Shown here piece by piece: positions 7,104 to 15,180 of a stretch of DNA of 23,532 bases. The DNA lies in the NCBI GenBank assembly GCA_023432655.1, contig JAEYUK010000178.1:1-23532 (forward strand). The letters are read 5' to 3'. Position 1 is the first letter of the stretch; each line of letters begins with the position of its first letter. A program made the position numbers and the translations under genes. This stretch comes from Pseudomonadota bacterium. Lineage in GTDB: Bacteria > Bdellovibrionota > Bacteriovoracia > Bacteriovoracales > Bacteriovoracaceae. A model generated the notes under the pieces. It saw only the letters and a list, made by a program, of their open reading frames with translations. It was not told the origin of the DNA and searched no databases.

Positions 7104-7828
7104 AGCTCCCGGGCCATGGCCTCTTCTTCCGTCTGGGAGACTTTCTTATCAAAAGAAATCATGACCCGAGCGTCTTTCATCCCCTGAACTTCCATCTTCC
7201 ATTCCTGACTTTGAGGAAATTTTGCCAGTTGGTAATCAATTTGAACTAACCAATCCGCAATAGGACGAAGCTTATAATGACGTCCTGATTTTTTTTCTTC
7301 TTTATTCACGAGCCAGCGCTTAAGTTGCGGCACACAGCTTCGGCAACCCATTCCGGCCTTTGTCGCTTCTGCCAGCGTATCAAGAGTGGGAGTGCTCTCT
7401 TTGTGAAGATGCTCAATCACATCAGACTCACGAACTCCGAAACAACGGCAAACCAAGGGACTCGCCTCATGATAGAGATAATCTCTGCCACGAAAAATAT
7501 CGAGGGTCGCTTTCAGGAGTTCCAGTGGTTCGTTAATGAAAGAATCTTCTTCTTGTTTTAAGTCCCAAAAGAGCTGGTCATCTTGATAAAACTCTTCCCA
7601 GCTCTTGGTATTAATCTTTGAGATCTCAGCTAGACTCTTATTGATTATCAGAGCGCAAAGGGAAGATAACCAGGGATTAACCCCCCCTGAGTAGCCAGCA
7701 TAAAGAAGTTTATCTTTTGAATCAAAGCGGAGGGAAAGAGTTCGCCCCTTGTACGTGGCTTCGACAGATGGAAAATCCACCGGTCGATTATGGGCCTTTT
7801 CAGAAATCAGATCTTTAAATTTTATCAT
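7016..7828 (-). CDS. BFD-type [2Fe-2S] protein with degenerate NifU-like N-domain
   Basis: A 270-aa cytosolic protein. The central part (about residues 125-170) is a BFD-like [2Fe-2S] domain with the four-Cys pattern CRCFGV ... GMGCRSC, as in NifU, NirB and bacterioferritin-associated ferredoxin. The N-terminal ~120 residues follow the spacing of the IscU/NifU scaffold domain (GYSGGVNPWLSSLCALIINK, LAEISKI, then a helix ending DIFRGR). The three scaffold cysteines are not at their usual places. The C-terminal ~90 residues do not show the Nfu CxxC. This looks like the NifU layout with only the middle cluster kept; a scaffold role is unlikely and an electron-transfer or regulatory role is possible. 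It starts 14 nt inside the end of map, so it is translationally coupled. Confidence 0.78.
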   Translation of the reverse strand: MIKFKDLISEKAHNRPVDFPSVEATYKGRTLSLRFDSKDKLLYAGYSGGVNPWLSSLCALIINKSLAEISKINTKSWEEFYQDDQLFWDLKQEEDSFINEPLELLKATLDIFRGRDYLYHEASPLVCRCFGVRESDVIEHLHKESTPTLDTLAEATKAGMGCRSCVPQLKRWLVNKEEKKSGRHYKLRPIADWLVQIDYQLAKFPQSQEWKMEVQGMKDARVMISFDKKVSQTEEEAMARELQLFLGRAVDLDLAFFLRSSRHFLKASGK

Positions 7829-8600
7829 CGGCTTCTGTCCACTCTTCCGGAGAGAATTGTGTCAGGATCTCGTGACCGTCTTCAGTGATCAAGATGGTAT
7901 GTTCAAACTGAGCTGACCATGACTTATCTTTCGTTACAACCGTCCAGCCATCATTTAAAACTTTGCAGTGACGTTTCCCGAGATTGATCATGGGCTCGAT
8001 AGTGAAAGTCATTCCTGGACGCATTTCTGCTCCTGTGCCCTTCTTCCCTACATGGACCACTTGAGGATCTTCATGAAACTTGCGCCCAATTCCGTGACCG
8101 CAGTATTCATGAACCACGGATAAATTATGGCCATGGGCCATCTCTTCAATAATAGCTCCGATATCTCCAATGTGAGCACCAGGACGACAAACAGAAATAC
8201 CTGCCATCATGCACTCATAGGCCACATCTACCAGCTTTTTAACTTCTGGTTTTACGTTACCGATTAAGAAAGTGGCGTTGGTGTCCCCGTGAAAACCTTT
8301 CCAGATAGTGGTGACATCAAGATTTAAAATATCGCCGTCTCTCAGACGATCTTTTTCCGAAGGAATACCGTGGCAGATGACTTCATTTAATGATGTGCAA
8401 AGAGATTTAGTAAATCCGTGATAACCCAAAGTAGCAGGAATTCCTCCACGATTAATGGTGTACTGGTGACACATCGTGTTTATCTCTTCGGTCGTCATTC
8501 CGATACGAAGGTTCTTTCCTAAGAAGTGGAGCGTTTTAGCTGCCATCTTACAGGACTCCCTCATAATTTCTATTTCGCGGGCGGATTTAATTGTGATCAT
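7815..8600 (-). CDS. map: Methionine aminopeptidase type I
   Basis: A 261-aa cytosolic metalloprotease that removes initiator Met from nascent proteins. The five metal ligands are all present: D95 (LNLDV), D106 (HGDTN), H169 (CGHGIG), E202 (TIEPM) and E233 (QFEHT). The substrate-contacting His77 (CHGIP) and His176 are present too. Each ligand is two residues lower than in E. coli Map, so the length matches the family closely. There is no N-terminal SH3 zinc extension. Only a weak ribosome site precedes the ATG. It is divergent from the dehydrogenase-ureohydrolase-aat operon and is the first gene of a pair with the BFD protein. Confidence 0.95.
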   Translation of the reverse strand: MITIKSAREIEIMRESCKMAAKTLHFLGKNLRIGMTTEEINTMCHQYTINRGGIPATLGYHGFTKSLCTSLNEVICHGIPSEKDRLRDGDILNLDVTTIWKGFHGDTNATFLIGNVKPEVKKLVDVAYECMMAGISVCRPGAHIGDIGAIIEEMAHGHNLSVVHEYCGHGIGRKFHEDPQVVHVGKKGTGAEMRPGMTFTIEPMINLGKRHCKVLNDGWTVVTKDKSWSAQFEHTILITEDGHEILTQFSPEEWTEADDKI

Positions 8601-8646
8601 AGGCTACCTTATACACTTTTGACCTCTTTTACGCTAGCTTGAAGAG

Positions 8647-9600
8647 ATGAAAAGCTACCAAGTCATTAGAACTCATATCTCCCCTTATCAAAGTAAAGAC
8701 TTCAGTCTGAAGGAAAAAGCGCTGATTGAACAATTACCTGGATTGAATTACCAGGCACTTAAGGACGCAAAAGCTCAGGAAACCATTCTTATTACCAATA
8801 CCCATACTCAGTTAAGGGAATTGCCTCCTGCTCTCTTGAAACAAACTAAACTCATCATTCATCCTAATTCCGGTTATGACCATTTTGAGTCGGAACAAGA
8901 TTTATGGAGAGATATTCCTCTGGTGGTAGGTCATACCATCCGTGCTCAGGCAGTAGCGGAGTATAGCTTGCGCGCTCTGTTTGAAGGCTTAGTTGAACTT
9001 CCGGCCCACATGAGTTGGGATTCTCAGCGGACCTGGAATCGCCCTCTCTTACAGGGGACTTCCGTTTGGGTCTTTGGATATGGCCATATTGGAAAAATCA
9101 TATCAGAAACCCTTCGCACTTTAGGCATGAAGGTGACTGTGGTTGATCCTTACCAGGAAAACACTCTGACACACTGGAAGGATGGGAACATTCAAGAAGC
9201 ACGGGTCATCATCTCGGCCATGAGTTTAAATAAATCCACCTACCATTATTTTAATCAGGATTTTTTCAAGGCCTTAAGTGAAGAAGTTCTTTTCATCAAT
9301 GGAGCACGTGGAAAGTTAGTGGATGAGACTGCTTTAAGAGAGTATCTTCTCACCCATCCAGCTTCTTTTGCTTTCTTAGATGTCTTTGAGAAAGAACCAT
9401 TCACTGATGATTGGCATGGCTTCCCTCAAGTTTGGAAGACCAGTCATATTGCTGGAGTAGAAAAAAATCTGGATCAAAAAATCTTAAACTTTGAAGAAGC
9501 GGTCTTAAAAGATTATCTCAGTCTTGATACAAAAGAATTCTTCGAGCAATACCAAAAAGAGCTCTTGCAGAATAAGTTAATGAAAGGAGTGCTCATTTGA
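8647..9600 (+). CDS. D-isomer-specific 2-hydroxyacid dehydrogenase family protein
   Basis: A 317-aa NAD(P)-dependent cytosolic enzyme. The Rossmann motif GYGHIG is at residues 144-149, followed by the cofactor-selecting Asp167 (VVDPY), which favours NAD. The catalytic trio is visible: R221 (NGARGKLVDE), E250 (DVFEKEP) and H267 (TSHIAG). The N-terminal catalytic half (HPNSGYDHF, then HTIRAQAVAEYSLRALFEG) fits the family. Substrate is not predictable; glycerate, phosphoglycerate, erythronate-phosphate and lactate branches share these motifs. The Shine-Dalgarno is poor (GAAGAG abutting the ATG). Its end overlaps the next gene's TTG start by 4 nt, so the two are coupled in one operon with aat. 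Confidence 0.9.
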   Translation: MKSYQVIRTHISPYQSKDFSLKEKALIEQLPGLNYQALKDAKAQETILITNTHTQLRELPPALLKQTKLIIHPNSGYDHFESEQDLWRDIPLVVGHTIRAQAVAEYSLRALFEGLVELPAHMSWDSQRTWNRPLLQGTSVWVFGYGHIGKIISETLRTLGMKVTVVDPYQENTLTHWKDGNIQEARVIISAMSLNKSTYHYFNQDFFKALSEEVLFINGARGKLVDETALREYLLTHPASFAFLDVFEKEPFTDDWHGFPQVWKTSHIAGVEKNLDQKILNFEEAVLKDYLSLDTKEFFEQYQKELLQNKLMKGVLI

Positions 9601-10670
9601 AAAATCTACCTGAACTTCTGACCTTACCAGGAAACGGAGTTTTTACAGTTAATACCGGTAAAGAAAAAAAAGAAAAATTGATGCTCGCCTATTACGGCAC
9701 TCGCAATGTAGAAGTGGCCCGAAAGAAGTGGCTCAAAACTTTTGAAAAACTAGATCCCAAAAAACCATGGGTCTTAGGTATTCCTTCCGATAATGGTGGT
9801 GGTATTCAACGAGGTGCTAACTGGGGGCCATTGGTTCTACGTCAGGAGATTCTTGATTCATCAAAAGGATTTACTGATCTAGGAGATGTGAGAGTTATCC
9901 CTCATCTTCTTCATGATAAGTACCTGAATGAAGAAACCATCAAACTTTGTCGAAAAGGTCTTTATGGAAAGCTATATAAGCTTCCCGTTTCTCCTCTTAG
10001 CATTGCCGAAAAGGCCTTGGAAGAACTTTATAAAAAACATCCGGACGCTCGCATTCTGGGTTTCGGTGGAGATCACTCTACTAGCTACCCATTAGTTAAG
10101 AGCTGGCTTGAGTCACGAAAAAATTTAAAAGAAGCTGCCCTCTTTCACTTTGACGCCCACACTGATCTTCTTGACCGAAGACTCGGAATCGATATTTGTT
10201 TTGGAACCTGGACTTATAAAATTCTGGAAGACCTCGCCTCAACTGATCACGTTCTTCAAATCGGCATTCGTTCCAGCGGAAAAAATAAAAAGCACTGGAA
10301 AGATAAGCTTGGGGTGGAACAACTTTGGGCAAGTGAAGTGAATAAATGGGGTGTCGAAAAAACCTACAAAAAAATTAAAGACCATTATAAAAAACTCGGC
10401 ATCAAAGAGATTTATATAAGTTTTGATATCGATGCTTTGGATGAGCGATATGCCTCGGCAACCGGCACGCCGGAGAAAGAAGGACTTCTTCCTACTGATT
10501 GTGCTGCTATCATACGTTTACTCGCTCAGGATTTTTCTATTACCGGAGCGGACTTAATGGAAGTGGCCCCTTATGTGTGGCCGGAAGGTGTAGAGGCCAG
10601 GGATCAGCAAAGTTCTCTCACTGTTGCCGGAGATATGGCGCGAGTTCTTCTGGAGTCTCTTCATTCATGA
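9597..10670 (+). CDS. Arginase/agmatinase/formimidoylglutamase-family hydrolase
   Basis: A 357-aa ureohydrolase-fold metalloenzyme, a second family member in this window. Manganese ligands are visible: H160 (GGDHS), D186, H188 and D190 (FDAHTDL), D277 and D279 (SFDIDALD). The downstream motif is ASATGTPEKEG rather than the PGTGTPE of the agmatinase at 4.3 kb, and the N-terminus is ~50 residues longer. The substrate is therefore probably different (arginine, guanidino acid or formimidoylglutamate). It starts with TTG at 9597, supported by AAAGGAG 7 nt upstream, and overlaps the dehydrogenase stop. Its TGA overlaps the aat ATG (ATGA). No hut genes are seen nearby. Confidence 0.87.
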   Translation: MKNLPELLTLPGNGVFTVNTGKEKKEKLMLAYYGTRNVEVARKKWLKTFEKLDPKKPWVLGIPSDNGGGIQRGANWGPLVLRQEILDSSKGFTDLGDVRVIPHLLHDKYLNEETIKLCRKGLYGKLYKLPVSPLSIAEKALEELYKKHPDARILGFGGDHSTSYPLVKSWLESRKNLKEAALFHFDAHTDLLDRRLGIDICFGTWTYKILEDLASTDHVLQIGIRSSGKNKKHWKDKLGVEQLWASEVNKWGVEKTYKKIKDHYKKLGIKEIYISFDIDALDERYASATGTPEKEGLLPTDCAAIIRLLAQDFSITGADLMEVAPYVWPEGVEARDQQSSLTVAGDMARVLLESLHS

Positions 10671-11344
10671 GAAGAAAAATCGTTTTCCCGCCAGTGGATA
10701 CGGCAACAGAAGACGGACTGGTGGCCGTAGGGGGAGATCTGGAGGTTGATACTCTCCTTGAGGCCTATCATCGGGGAATTTTCCCCTGGCCTCTCTCAAC
10801 CTATCCGGCCAATATCAATTTACCCAACACCTGGTTCTCTCCTGATCCGCGTGGGGTTCTTCTTTTCGAGCATCTTCACGTATCTCGTTCGTTTATAAAG
10901 TTCTTAAAAAAGACCCCCTTTCATGTCACTTTCAACCAGGCCTTTTCAGAAGTTATAAATCAATGTGCGATGATGGTCCGAAAAGATCAGCCTGGTACCT
11001 GGATCACACCCAGTATCATTACTGCCTATCAAAAATTATTTGAAGAAGGGCACGCCTACTCCGTTGAAGTATGGAGAGAAAAAAAACTCATGGGTGGAAT
11101 GTATGGAGTAGTTATTGGTGAGTTCGTTTCAGGTGAATCCATGTTCATGCTGGAAGATAATGCTTCTAAACAGGGACTCTATACGCTTTTAGTTCATCTG
11201 GAAGACAAAGGCATCCACTGGCTCGACACCCAGATGGTGACACCGGTGGTTCAGCAGTTTGGTGGTGGCTACCTGCCACGGAAAACTTTTATTCGTATGC
11301 TCGAACAAACCAATTGGGAAAGAACAAGATCAGAGATTTTCTGA
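10667..11344 (+). CDS. aat: Leucyl/phenylalanyl-tRNA--protein transferase
   Basis: A 225-aa enzyme that adds Leu or Phe from aminoacyl-tRNA to proteins with N-terminal Lys or Arg, creating the N-degron read by ClpS-ClpAP. Family blocks appear in order: FPPVDTATEDGLVAVGGDL, GIFPWPL, WFSPDPRGVL, TWITPSIITAYQKLFEEGHAYSVE, GGMYGV, GESMF and DTQMVTP. The frame extends upstream, but the ATG at 10667, overlapping the previous stop as ATGA, begins exactly at the family N-terminus and gives normal length. Usual WWSPDPR is WFSPDPR here. Its last 15 nt overlap the convergent ferredoxin-like gene. Confidence 0.94.
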   Translation: MRRKIVFPPVDTATEDGLVAVGGDLEVDTLLEAYHRGIFPWPLSTYPANINLPNTWFSPDPRGVLLFEHLHVSRSFIKFLKKTPFHVTFNQAFSEVINQCAMMVRKDQPGTWITPSIITAYQKLFEEGHAYSVEVWREKKLMGGMYGVVIGEFVSGESMFMLEDNASKQGLYTLLVHLEDKGIHWLDTQMVTPVVQQFGGGYLPRKTFIRMLEQTNWERTRSEIF

Positions 11345-11707
11345 AGCTTCGGGTCTCTTCCCTAGTTCTAAGACTCCCTTCGGGGCCAGTTCAACACACA
11401 AACCGCAGGCAATACAGCCCTTCTGATCAATGATAAAATCTGTCTCAGTAACCTTGATTGCTTGGGTGGGACAAACGACTTCGCAAACACGGGCGCTCTT
11501 CCATTCTTTAAGGGCCTTAATATCACCGGTGAAGTGCGGCTTTCTTTTCAGCCGTGGAGAATAAAAATAAATCTTTGAAGGCCACTCTGTTTTAAAGAGA
11601 CCTAATGCCTTGAAGATTTTTTCACCAGAAATGTTACGAATCTGATGAAAGTTCCATTGAGCACGAAAGTAAGAAACCTTATTGTAAAAACTTCTATTTA
11701 AAATCAT
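11330..11707 (-). CDS. NuoI-like single-cluster ferredoxin protein
   Basis: A 125-aa protein whose C-terminal ~60 residues form a double-motif bacterial ferredoxin domain like NuoI. Motif II keeps C98, C101 and C104 (CIACGLC) but has Ala108 where the fourth Cys should be. Motif I keeps C75 and C79 (CEVVCPT) but has W69 and A72 in place of its first two Cys. In these ferredoxins the first three Cys of one motif join the last Cys of the other. One [4Fe-4S] site (C98, C101, C104, C79) is therefore complete, and the partner site has lost three of four ligands. The first ~55 residues are basic and aromatic, a possible docking region. It is the last gene of the complex I-like operon and shares one base with the NuoCD-like stop. 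Confidence 0.82.
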   Translation of the reverse strand: MILNRSFYNKVSYFRAQWNFHQIRNISGEKIFKALGLFKTEWPSKIYFYSPRLKRKPHFTGDIKALKEWKSARVCEVVCPTQAIKVTETDFIIDQKGCIACGLCVELAPKGVLELGKRPEASENL

Positions 11708-13284
11708 TAGCGGTCAATCTCCCAACGAGACAATCCAAGGCTTGCCATGCAAACCTTTAACTGCTCTTCCTGTAGCCCATCAACAAAAATGGACATGGCC
11801 TGGGCCATAGTAAAACTTGGCGTTTTCATTTTAATCCGGGAGGGTCTTAATTCCGGACCCAACTGCACAAGGAAGCCACCCTCCCCTGAAGGCATTTCTA
11901 ATCCGCTATAATGCCAATTGATTGGCGGATCTAATTGTCTGAAATGTTCCATCAGCGCCAGAGGATCAAGATCAAAATTCTCATCCACGATTCTTCCTAA
12001 CGGAAGATTATCGATCACCTGAGTGATAATTCTTAGACTCTGAAGAATTTCTTCATAACGGATAAGGTATCTATCAAAGGCTGTACCATTAATACCTACC
12101 GGGACATCGAAATCTATATCCTGGTAGAAATAAAAAGGTCGTGATTTACGGAGATCAAAATTTAATCCTGCCGCTCTCATGGCAGGACCACTGACACCCG
12201 CCTGCATAACTGATTGAGCATTAACCGGATTTCCTGAAAGAAGTTTACGGAACCGGGAGCGACTTACCAAAGAATTATGAACTAAGTGAAGCTTCTTCGT
12301 AATTTTATCAGAAGCATCCTGATACTCAACAATCCATCCCGGTGGAAGCTCTTCGGTCATTCCTCCAATTTTAACAGTACCTAATCCATGGCGGTAACCA
12401 GAGTACTTTTCAAAGAGCTCATAAACTTTTTCACGTAAATCCAAAATCAGGCGGTGTTCGTGGAATTCCCCGTGATAACAAATAGAATGAAGAACTGTCA
12501 GATGATCAGCAATTCTTCCGAGTTCCAAAAAGACTATTCTTAAGGCCTGTGCCCTTTCAGGTATTTTTATCCGGAACATGTCTTCAATCGTTCTACACCA
12601 AGCGGTCGAATAATGAGGAGCCGCACTTAAATTGACTTTATCCGCTAAATGAATGATCTGAAAAATGTCCTTAGTCTTAAGTAGCTTCTCTAATCCCTGA
12701 TGATGAAAACCAACTTCAAGAATGGATTTTACAACTCGGGCGGGATCAAAACATAGCATCCATTCAAAATTCCCTAACGTATCAGGAGCTGTGAGATCAT
12801 ATCTTTTCCACTGATAGCTCTCTTCAGGGTAAGGGGCCTCTGACTTATTGGGATTAAACCTTAACCGGGGAAATTCCAGGCGATGGTTTGGACTAAGACC
12901 AGGCATAAGAAGTGGTTCCTGGGACTTATTGAAACGGAGATTAAGCATTTCTGCTTGCTCTCGCTCGGGCCACTCCGCGTGGGGATAAAAATCAGTAATT
13001 GAAGGGATGATCTCACCTTCTTGAACCATGAGGTGTAAGTTCAAACGCTGATGGGTGCCCATATTAAGAAGATGGTACACAATCTCAATTCCCAAACCAC
13101 AGTCGTTACCGGCCATATCCACTAAAGTGAGATATCCCATGTCTTCTTTCAGAAATTTAATCCAATCGAGAAGATCTATAGGCCGCACAGTTAAGTTATG
13201 AAGACCCCAACTATCAGTGTATCGGGATCCACCCATGTGGGAGAGAACTTGTTTTGTCTTTTCGAATTCTTTCCAGTTAAACAT
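11707..13284 (-). CDS. NuoCD-like fused complex I subunit lacking quinone-site residues
   Basis: A 525-aa protein resembling a fusion of NuoC (30 kDa) and NuoD (49 kDa). Residues ~1-130 end in the NuoC signature region YPHAEWPEREQAEML. Residues ~160-525 follow NuoD, including HHQGLEKLL, RAQALRIVFLELGRIADHL, FDLRKSRPF, FDVPVG, FDRYLIRYEEILQSLRII and the terminal WEIDR. A gap-free comparison from memory with the mitochondrial 49-kDa subunit puts Leu170 at the quinone-binding His59 and Leu219 at Tyr108. The [NiFe] cysteines of related hydrogenases are also absent. The fold seems kept but quinone chemistry lost. Fused CD is known in enterobacterial Nuo; this copy is shorter and divergent. It overlaps both neighbours (8 nt and 1 nt), so co-translation is likely. 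Confidence 0.85.
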   Translation of the reverse strand: MFNWKEFEKTKQVLSHMGGSRYTDSWGLHNLTVRPIDLLDWIKFLKEDMGYLTLVDMAGNDCGLGIEIVYHLLNMGTHQRLNLHLMVQEGEIIPSITDFYPHAEWPEREQAEMLNLRFNKSQEPLLMPGLSPNHRLEFPRLRFNPNKSEAPYPEESYQWKRYDLTAPDTLGNFEWMLCFDPARVVKSILEVGFHHQGLEKLLKTKDIFQIIHLADKVNLSAAPHYSTAWCRTIEDMFRIKIPERAQALRIVFLELGRIADHLTVLHSICYHGEFHEHRLILDLREKVYELFEKYSGYRHGLGTVKIGGMTEELPPGWIVEYQDASDKITKKLHLVHNSLVSRSRFRKLLSGNPVNAQSVMQAGVSGPAMRAAGLNFDLRKSRPFYFYQDIDFDVPVGINGTAFDRYLIRYEEILQSLRIITQVIDNLPLGRIVDENFDLDPLALMEHFRQLDPPINWHYSGLEMPSGEGGFLVQLGPELRPSRIKMKTPSFTMAQAMSIFVDGLQEEQLKVCMASLGLSRWEIDR

Positions 13285-13660
13285 TTCGTAACTTCTGATG
13301 GCACAATTCCAGTGCCCCTAAAAACTCTTCCGGGAGTGTGTTCCAGCCCGTGAGCTCGACATAATTTAAGTTGATGGGTTCAAACATTTTACAGACCGGA
13401 TGATTCTTAAGCAGTGTCATTGAATCATTTAACAGAAGTAAGACCTTCGTCTTTTTCATCTCTTCCAGAATTGCTTCAAGAAGGGCCTGATTTTTTTGAG
13501 TGATCACTCCATCCCAAATAATCACATCAGCTTCTTCCATCTTATCAACAAATTTCAAAGAAAAAGGTAAAGCGTGAAGATACTTATCCCCTAACAATGA
13601 AAAACTCTCCGTCATCATATAAGGATGTGAGACTTGATATATGGTTAATATTTCTTTCAT
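13277..13660 (-). CDS. NuoB-like protein without cluster N2 cysteines
   Basis: A 127-aa protein that by itself would be called hypothetical. Its residues ~40-75 (EEADVIIWDGVITQKN, then a helix) follow the NuoB segment usually reading ADxxIVxGTLTNKM. Residues ~98-125 (NYVELTGWNTLPEEFLGAL) follow the NuoB segment around VPGCPPxxEAL. The N-terminal twin Cys, the Cys of MGSCA and the Cys of PGCPP, which together bind cluster N2, are all absent; the only Cys are C90 and C120. With a NuoCD-like gene directly downstream (8-nt overlap) the assignment is more persuasive. It starts immediately after the lipoprotein stop with no gap. The homology is weak in sequence and rests on pattern plus context. 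Confidence 0.6.
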   Translation of the reverse strand: MKEILTIYQVSHPYMMTESFSLLGDKYLHALPFSLKFVDKMEEADVIIWDGVITQKNQALLEAILEEMKKTKVLLLLNDSMTLLKNHPVCKMFEPINLNYVELTGWNTLPEEFLGALELCHQKLRNV

Positions 13661-15154
13661 TTAATAGATCCACTTCTCTTTAGTAGCCTTGTCATTCACT
13701 TCGCGTTTTTTCCACTGAATATCTTCCGGAAATACAGCGGTTTCTTTAAGTATCTTTGTGTTCGGATTATTCCGGCAGATGAGGGACGGCGTTCTCACCT
13801 TCACCCAAGAATACATTTTACTATGAGTACCGTGAACCAGATTATCATAATCAATAAATCTGAAGTATTCTTTTTCCCCTTTTAGACTGGTCAGGAAATT
13901 AGGCAGGTAGGCCATCGCCAGATCAATCATTTTTTCATTACACTGACTAATCCCATCTTTCAGGTCATAGACTCGCTCTCCCTGAACATTCAGAACATTT
14001 CTCTGCCAGGAGCCGGCCCGGCAATCAAAATAATAGCCTTCCTGGTGAAGCCGGTAATAGATACCCATAAAACTCAGGAACCAAAAGGCTTCCGGATCAC
14101 GATTAATATTTCCGTGGTAAACCATTTTTTCACAAGTGGTCATTTCCTGATAATATTTCTTCGTAAATTTCTGAAGCCGACTAGCAAATCCAATGGGCCT
14201 TCTTTCTTTCTTCAATGCTTCCAGGAGCTTTAACTTTTTCTCAATCTCCCCGACCGATTGAGCAGGTTTATCTTCGGCCCGCTCTTTTCCAACTTCGTTC
14301 CAAAAACTGTCGTATAAAGCATGACAGCTTTTTTGAATCTGGTTGATTTTCTTATCCGTAAGAAAGATCGTATTCTTTTTAAAGAAGTCAAAACCATCAG
14401 AGAACTCAATCAATTGGCTGACCTTGATCCGAGGATAAGAATCACTACCTAAGGTATTTCGGCCATTAATGTTTTCCAAATGGGCCTTCGAAGTTTTCCA
14501 GTCAAAATGCTTTTGAAAATCAGAGGTGTTATTAATTCCTGCAAGCTCCGGATCATCTGCGTCCACTCCCACCAGTACTAATCGGGAAAGCCAATTGCTC
14601 TTACCTAAACAGTTCCCATCACGGCAAATCTGCTCAACAAAAGCTCCTACTAATTTAACATCACGATAATTGTGAATCGCCGTCTCATGGTAATTTTTCA
14701 TTCGAGACCAGACGATCACTTTCTGGGCTTCGCCTAATTGATCCAAAACACGTGGGATGAATCCGATCGAAAAAACCGGTCTATGGATTGTTCCGGAAAA
14801 CTCACTCCAAATGTCACTCTGCTTACAGTACGTATGTTCGTAATACCTCTGACCAGAATATAAATCGATGTTGTAGGAATGCTGGGAATTCTCCGGAGTC
14901 GCGATGATGACGTTCACGATTCGATTTTTGTTTCTGAACTCGGGGCGAGTATCAAAGAACACATGGGAAACGGGCACCCCGTCAGCGCCGACAATCGCGT
15001 GATTTTGATTCACTGAAAACCATTGGTTAGGAAAGGTGCTTAGGAGTCCTTCCGCTTCGGCCACTTTCTTATGAGACGATGAGCAGGCCCCAAGACCGGC
15101 CAATAATATCAGAAAGAGAAACTGGCTTTTCAATTGACATAATCTCAATAACAT
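13661..15154 (-). CDS. Lipoprotein of unknown function heading the complex I-like operon
   Basis: A 497-aa exported lipoprotein. After a hydrophobic segment (residues ~12-23), the lipobox GLGAC at residues 20-24 is followed by SSSHKK. Lack of Asp at +2 favours outer-membrane sorting by the E. coli rule. The body is a mixed alpha/beta protein with about ten further Cys and many Tyr/Trp; I recognise no domain. It is the first gene of a four-gene leftward operon and abuts the NuoB-like gene with no spacing, yet it is exported while the next three are predicted cytosolic. The Shine-Dalgarno is weak. Its upstream DNA is the tRNA-Leu gene, so any promoter must lie within or behind that tRNA. Confidence 0.82.
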   Translation of the reverse strand: MLLRLCQLKSQFLFLILLAGLGACSSSHKKVAEAEGLLSTFPNQWFSVNQNHAIVGADGVPVSHVFFDTRPEFRNKNRIVNVIIATPENSQHSYNIDLYSGQRYYEHTYCKQSDIWSEFSGTIHRPVFSIGFIPRVLDQLGEAQKVIVWSRMKNYHETAIHNYRDVKLVGAFVEQICRDGNCLGKSNWLSRLVLVGVDADDPELAGINNTSDFQKHFDWKTSKAHLENINGRNTLGSDSYPRIKVSQLIEFSDGFDFFKKNTIFLTDKKINQIQKSCHALYDSFWNEVGKERAEDKPAQSVGEIEKKLKLLEALKKERRPIGFASRLQKFTKKYYQEMTTCEKMVYHGNINRDPEAFWFLSFMGIYYRLHQEGYYFDCRAGSWQRNVLNVQGERVYDLKDGISQCNEKMIDLAMAYLPNFLTSLKGEKEYFRFIDYDNLVHGTHSKMYSWVKVRTPSLICRNNPNTKILKETAVFPEDIQWKKREVNDKATKEKWIY

Positions 15155-15163
15155 AACATCATT
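15135..15163 (+). promoter_or_regulatory. Candidate sigma-70 promoter of tRNA-Leu
   Basis: A perfect TTGACA at 15135-15140 is followed 17 nt later by CATCAT, a poor -10, about 18 nt before the tRNA. The -35 and spacer lie in the first codons of the opposite-strand lipoprotein gene. Confidence 0.4.
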
Positions 15164-15180
15164 ACTCTACTTTTCTACAG

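Noticed and set aside
11707..13284. Group 4 [NiFe] hydrogenase large subunit
   Set aside because: Neither the N-terminal nor the C-terminal CxxC nickel ligands are present, and the C-terminal half is closer to NuoD.
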